From Arcobacter sp. (GTDB taxonomy: Bacteria; Campylobacterota; Campylobacteria; Campylobacterales; Arcobacteraceae): 8,048 nucleotides of DNA. The stretch lies in the NCBI GenBank assembly GCA_030635995.1, contig DAOVXU010000067.1, positions 1 to 8,048 of the forward strand. Reading direction: 5' to 3'. The notes under the pieces were generated by a model. The model made no database searches and was not told where the DNA came from. It saw only the letters and a program-made list of their open reading frames with translations. Shown here piece by piece: positions 6,467-8,048 of the stretch (positions are counted from its first letter, which is position 1; each line of letters opens with the position of its first letter). A program made the translations under genes and the position numbers.

Positions 6467-7549
6467 TTATTCTCCGTTTGTTAATTTATCTATTAACTCT
6501 TTTTCACTAATTAACTTATCCAATTTATATCCATTAGTCCCCGTAAAGAACAATCCAGTATCAATATTACCTTCACAAGCATCAGCTAATCTATCTGCCA
6601 CACAAAGTTTAACTTGCTTTGCCTCCTCACCTCTATTACAAGGAAAAATACAGTTACTTATACATTTAATTTTTGGAGCTGTATCAGCAGCAATATCTTC
6701 TAAAAGTTTTGTTTTAATTCCACGAGCGGGATAACCAACAGGAGACTTAAGCAATTCAATATCTTCCTCTTTACAATCTAATAAAATTTGTTTTAAATTA
6801 TCATGTGCATCACATTCATAAGTTCCTATAAATCTTGTAGCCATCTGTATTCCAACACAACCCATAGCTAAAAATTTATCAATATCATTTTTATCCCAAA
6901 TTCCACCTGCAGCAATCACAGGTATATCTCCCCAATTTTTAGCCTCTTCGATTACTGGAGGGACTATAACTTCAAGTTGAAATTCATCTTTTAAACAATC
7001 ATCATAACCAAACCCTTGATGACCACCACTTAAAGGACCTTCAACTATAACTGCATCAGGAAGTTTTCCATATCTTTTCCATTTTTTACAAATAAGTTTT
7101 AAAGCTCTTGCACTACTTACAATTGGCACAAGTGCAACATCTGGATAATCAACAGTAAATGAAGGCATATTTATAGGAAGTCCTGCACCAGTTATAATAA
7201 TATCAGCACCACCTTCACAACTATCTTGAACAACTCTTCCATAATCATTTGAAGCATATAAAACATTTACAGCTAAAGGTGCATCACCACAAATCTCTCT
7301 AGCATCTTTTACCATTGCAATCATTGCATCTCTTGAATTAAATTCAATAGAATCTACAGGACGATTTTGTAATAGTTTATGAACATATTTTTTATTTTTA
7401 TAATATCCACTTCCGATAGAACTAAGAACCCCAAGACCACCCTCTTTTGATACTGTACCTGCAAGTTTATCCCAACTAATTCCAACACCCATTCCACCTT
7501 GAATAATTGGTTTTTCAATTGTATATTTTCCTATTTTAAATGAATTCAT
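6467..7549 (-). CDS. Nitronate monooxygenase-family (2-nitropropane dioxygenase-like) FMN protein
   Basis: This 360-residue TIM-barrel flavoprotein belongs to the NMO/NPD family, which also includes the FabK enoyl reductases. Visible signatures are PIIQGGMGVGIS (14-25) at the first strand, GADIIITGAGLP (114-125), GPLSGGHQGF with the candidate catalytic H177, and AAGGIWDKNDI (213-223) plus GIQMATRF (233-240), the FMN phosphate-binding region. Family members oxidise alkyl nitronates with oxygen or reduce enoyl thioesters, and the sequence does not settle the substrate. A C-terminal stretch holds C296, C300, C304, C316 and C325, an unusual density discussed in the findings. The ATG at 7549 has AAGGA at 7562-7558, overlapping the tyrS stop codon. 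It lies 12 bases after tyrS and seven before the amidase, so all three are probably one operon. It should be cytoplasmic, as no signal peptide is seen. Confidence 0.88.
   Translation of the reverse strand: MNSFKIGKYTIEKPIIQGGMGVGISWDKLAGTVSKEGGLGVLSSIGSGYYKNKKYVHKLLQNRPVDSIEFNSRDAMIAMVKDAREICGDAPLAVNVLYASNDYGRVVQDSCEGGADIIITGAGLPINMPSFTVDYPDVALVPIVSSARALKLICKKWKRYGKLPDAVIVEGPLSGGHQGFGYDDCLKDEFQLEVIVPPVIEEAKNWGDIPVIAAGGIWDKNDIDKFLAMGCVGIQMATRFIGTYECDAHDNLKQILLDCKEEDIELLKSPVGYPARGIKTKLLEDIAADTAPKIKCISNCIFPCNRGEEAKQVKLCVADRLADACEGNIDTGLFFTGTNGYKLDKLISEKELIDKLTNGE
6471..6476 (-). promoter_or_regulatory. Ribosome binding site supporting the GTG start of the amidase
   Basis: The minus strand reads CGGAGA at 6476-6471, inside the last codons of the upstream flavoprotein gene, 12 bases before the GTG at 6459. 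The spacer is long but it is the only purine-rich site nearby. The GTG gives a complete signal peptide (basic NKR, then a hydrophobic stretch). I saw no ATG just downstream that would keep the signal peptide. Confidence 0.5.
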
Positions 7550-7561
7550 ATTGTTTATCCT

Positions 7562-8048
7562 TTATTTAACTATTATTTTAACAAAATTCTTTTTACCTTT
7601 TTGTAAAACGAACTCTCCAATTTCTAAATTTAACTTATCATCTTCTACTTTTACTTGATCTAACTTAACAGCACCACCTTTTAAGTCTCTTCTTGCTTGT
7701 GAAGTTGATGGTACTAAGTTACAATCTACAAGTGCTTGAAGTATCCCTATACCAACATTTAAAGTAAACTCTTTCATATCTGTAGGGATATCTTTTTTTG
7801 CAAAAATTTTAGTAAATTCATCTCGTGCGATTCCACCTGTACCATCTCCATGAAATCTATCAACAATCTCCATAGCTAACATATCTTTTATTTTTTTAGG
7901 ATGTAAAGATCTATTTTCAACACCTTTTTTTAACTCTTCAATAGTTTTTAAATCTTTTGTAGATAAAAGTTCGTAATATCTCCACATTAAATCATCAGAT
8001 ATAGATAAAATCTTTCCAAACATATCATTTGGCTCATCTGTTACACCT
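7562..8048 (-). CDS. tyrS: Tyrosyl-tRNA synthetase, C-terminal part (5' end beyond the right edge)
   Basis: The minus-strand frame is open to the window edge. It adds eight codons (GVTDEPND) before the internal Met at 8023, which is therefore not the start. About 161 residues of the C-terminal portion are present. They begin at the GVTDEPNDMFGKILSISD segment that in this family closely follows the KMSKS loop, and continue with DLMWRYYELL. The enzyme attaches tyrosine to tRNA-Tyr, and class I catalysis lies mostly in the missing N-terminal part. An S4 RNA-binding domain occupies the last 60 or so residues (LVPSTSQARRDLKGGAVKL), which in TyrRS binds the tRNA. The gene ends with TAA at 7564-7562, overlapping the next gene's ribosome binding site. 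Its position first in the cluster agrees with the C. jejuni tyrS-Cj1270c-amiA arrangement as I recall it. Confidence 0.95.
   Translation of the reverse strand, partial: GVTDEPNDMFGKILSISDDLMWRYYELLSTKDLKTIEELKKGVENRSLHPKKIKDMLAMEIVDRFHGDGTGGIARDEFTKIFAKKDIPTDMKEFTLNVGIGILQALVDCNLVPSTSQARRDLKGGAVKLDQVKVEDDKLNLEIGEFVLQKGKKNFVKIIVK

Noticed and set aside
7562..8023. Taking the ATG at 8023 as the start of a separate 153-residue S4-domain protein.
   Set aside because: The frame stays open to the window edge and the eight upstream codons continue the tyrosyl-tRNA synthetase sequence, so this is an internal Met of tyrS.

Overview
The window is AT-rich by eye, with genes packed a few bases apart. 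It looks like chromosomal DNA of a free-living Campylobacterota bacterium, most likely an Arcobacter-type genus. Three things support this: strong A/T codon preference, a soluble sensor kinase with the HQWRQPL phosphoacceptor motif common in this phylum, and the minus-strand order tyrS - nitronate monooxygenase-like gene - amidase, which matches the Campylobacter jejuni tyrS-Cj1270c-amiA order as I recall it. The genus is inferred, not proven.

Layout: (1) 1-653, minus strand: a small ABM-fold monooxygenase-like gene, then, through a TAATG stop/start overlap, the N-terminal 122 codons of a class II aldolase (probably the aldolase/short-chain dehydrogenase fusion), which continues beyond the left edge. 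(2) 654-763: a 110-bp divergent, very AT-rich promoter region holding a 12-bp palindrome with back-to-back TATAAT hexamers. (3) 764-5074, plus strand: a four-gene run with 1-, 2- and 3-base gaps, encoding a CheY-like single-domain response regulator, a CheC-type phosphatase with two intact active-site signatures, a soluble two-PAS histidine kinase and a full-length RecQ helicase. (4) 5075-5076: convergent junction where both stop codons lie in one 8-bp palindrome flanked by A and T tracts. (5) 5077-8048, minus strand: the 3' part of tyrS, a nitronate monooxygenase-family flavoprotein with a cysteine-rich C-terminal region, and a periplasmic AMIN/Amidase_3 N-acetylmuramoyl-L-alanine amidase starting with GTG.

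How the genes may work together: the first three plus-strand genes form a self-contained phosphorelay. The kinase would be the phosphate source, the CheY-like protein the carrier and the CheC-like protein the sink. No receptor, CheA, CheW or DNA-binding output domain is present, so the output is probably a protein-protein interaction elsewhere. RecQ is transcriptionally downstream, but a functional link is unproven. The tyrS cluster looks like housekeeping functions (tRNA charging, flavin-dependent oxidation or detoxification, cell-wall splitting). There is no gene-free stretch over 300 bases, and I saw no tRNA, rRNA, CRISPR or mobile element. The most notable element is the kinase/CheY/CheC module. 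Each part belongs to a known family, so I do not claim a wholly new system.
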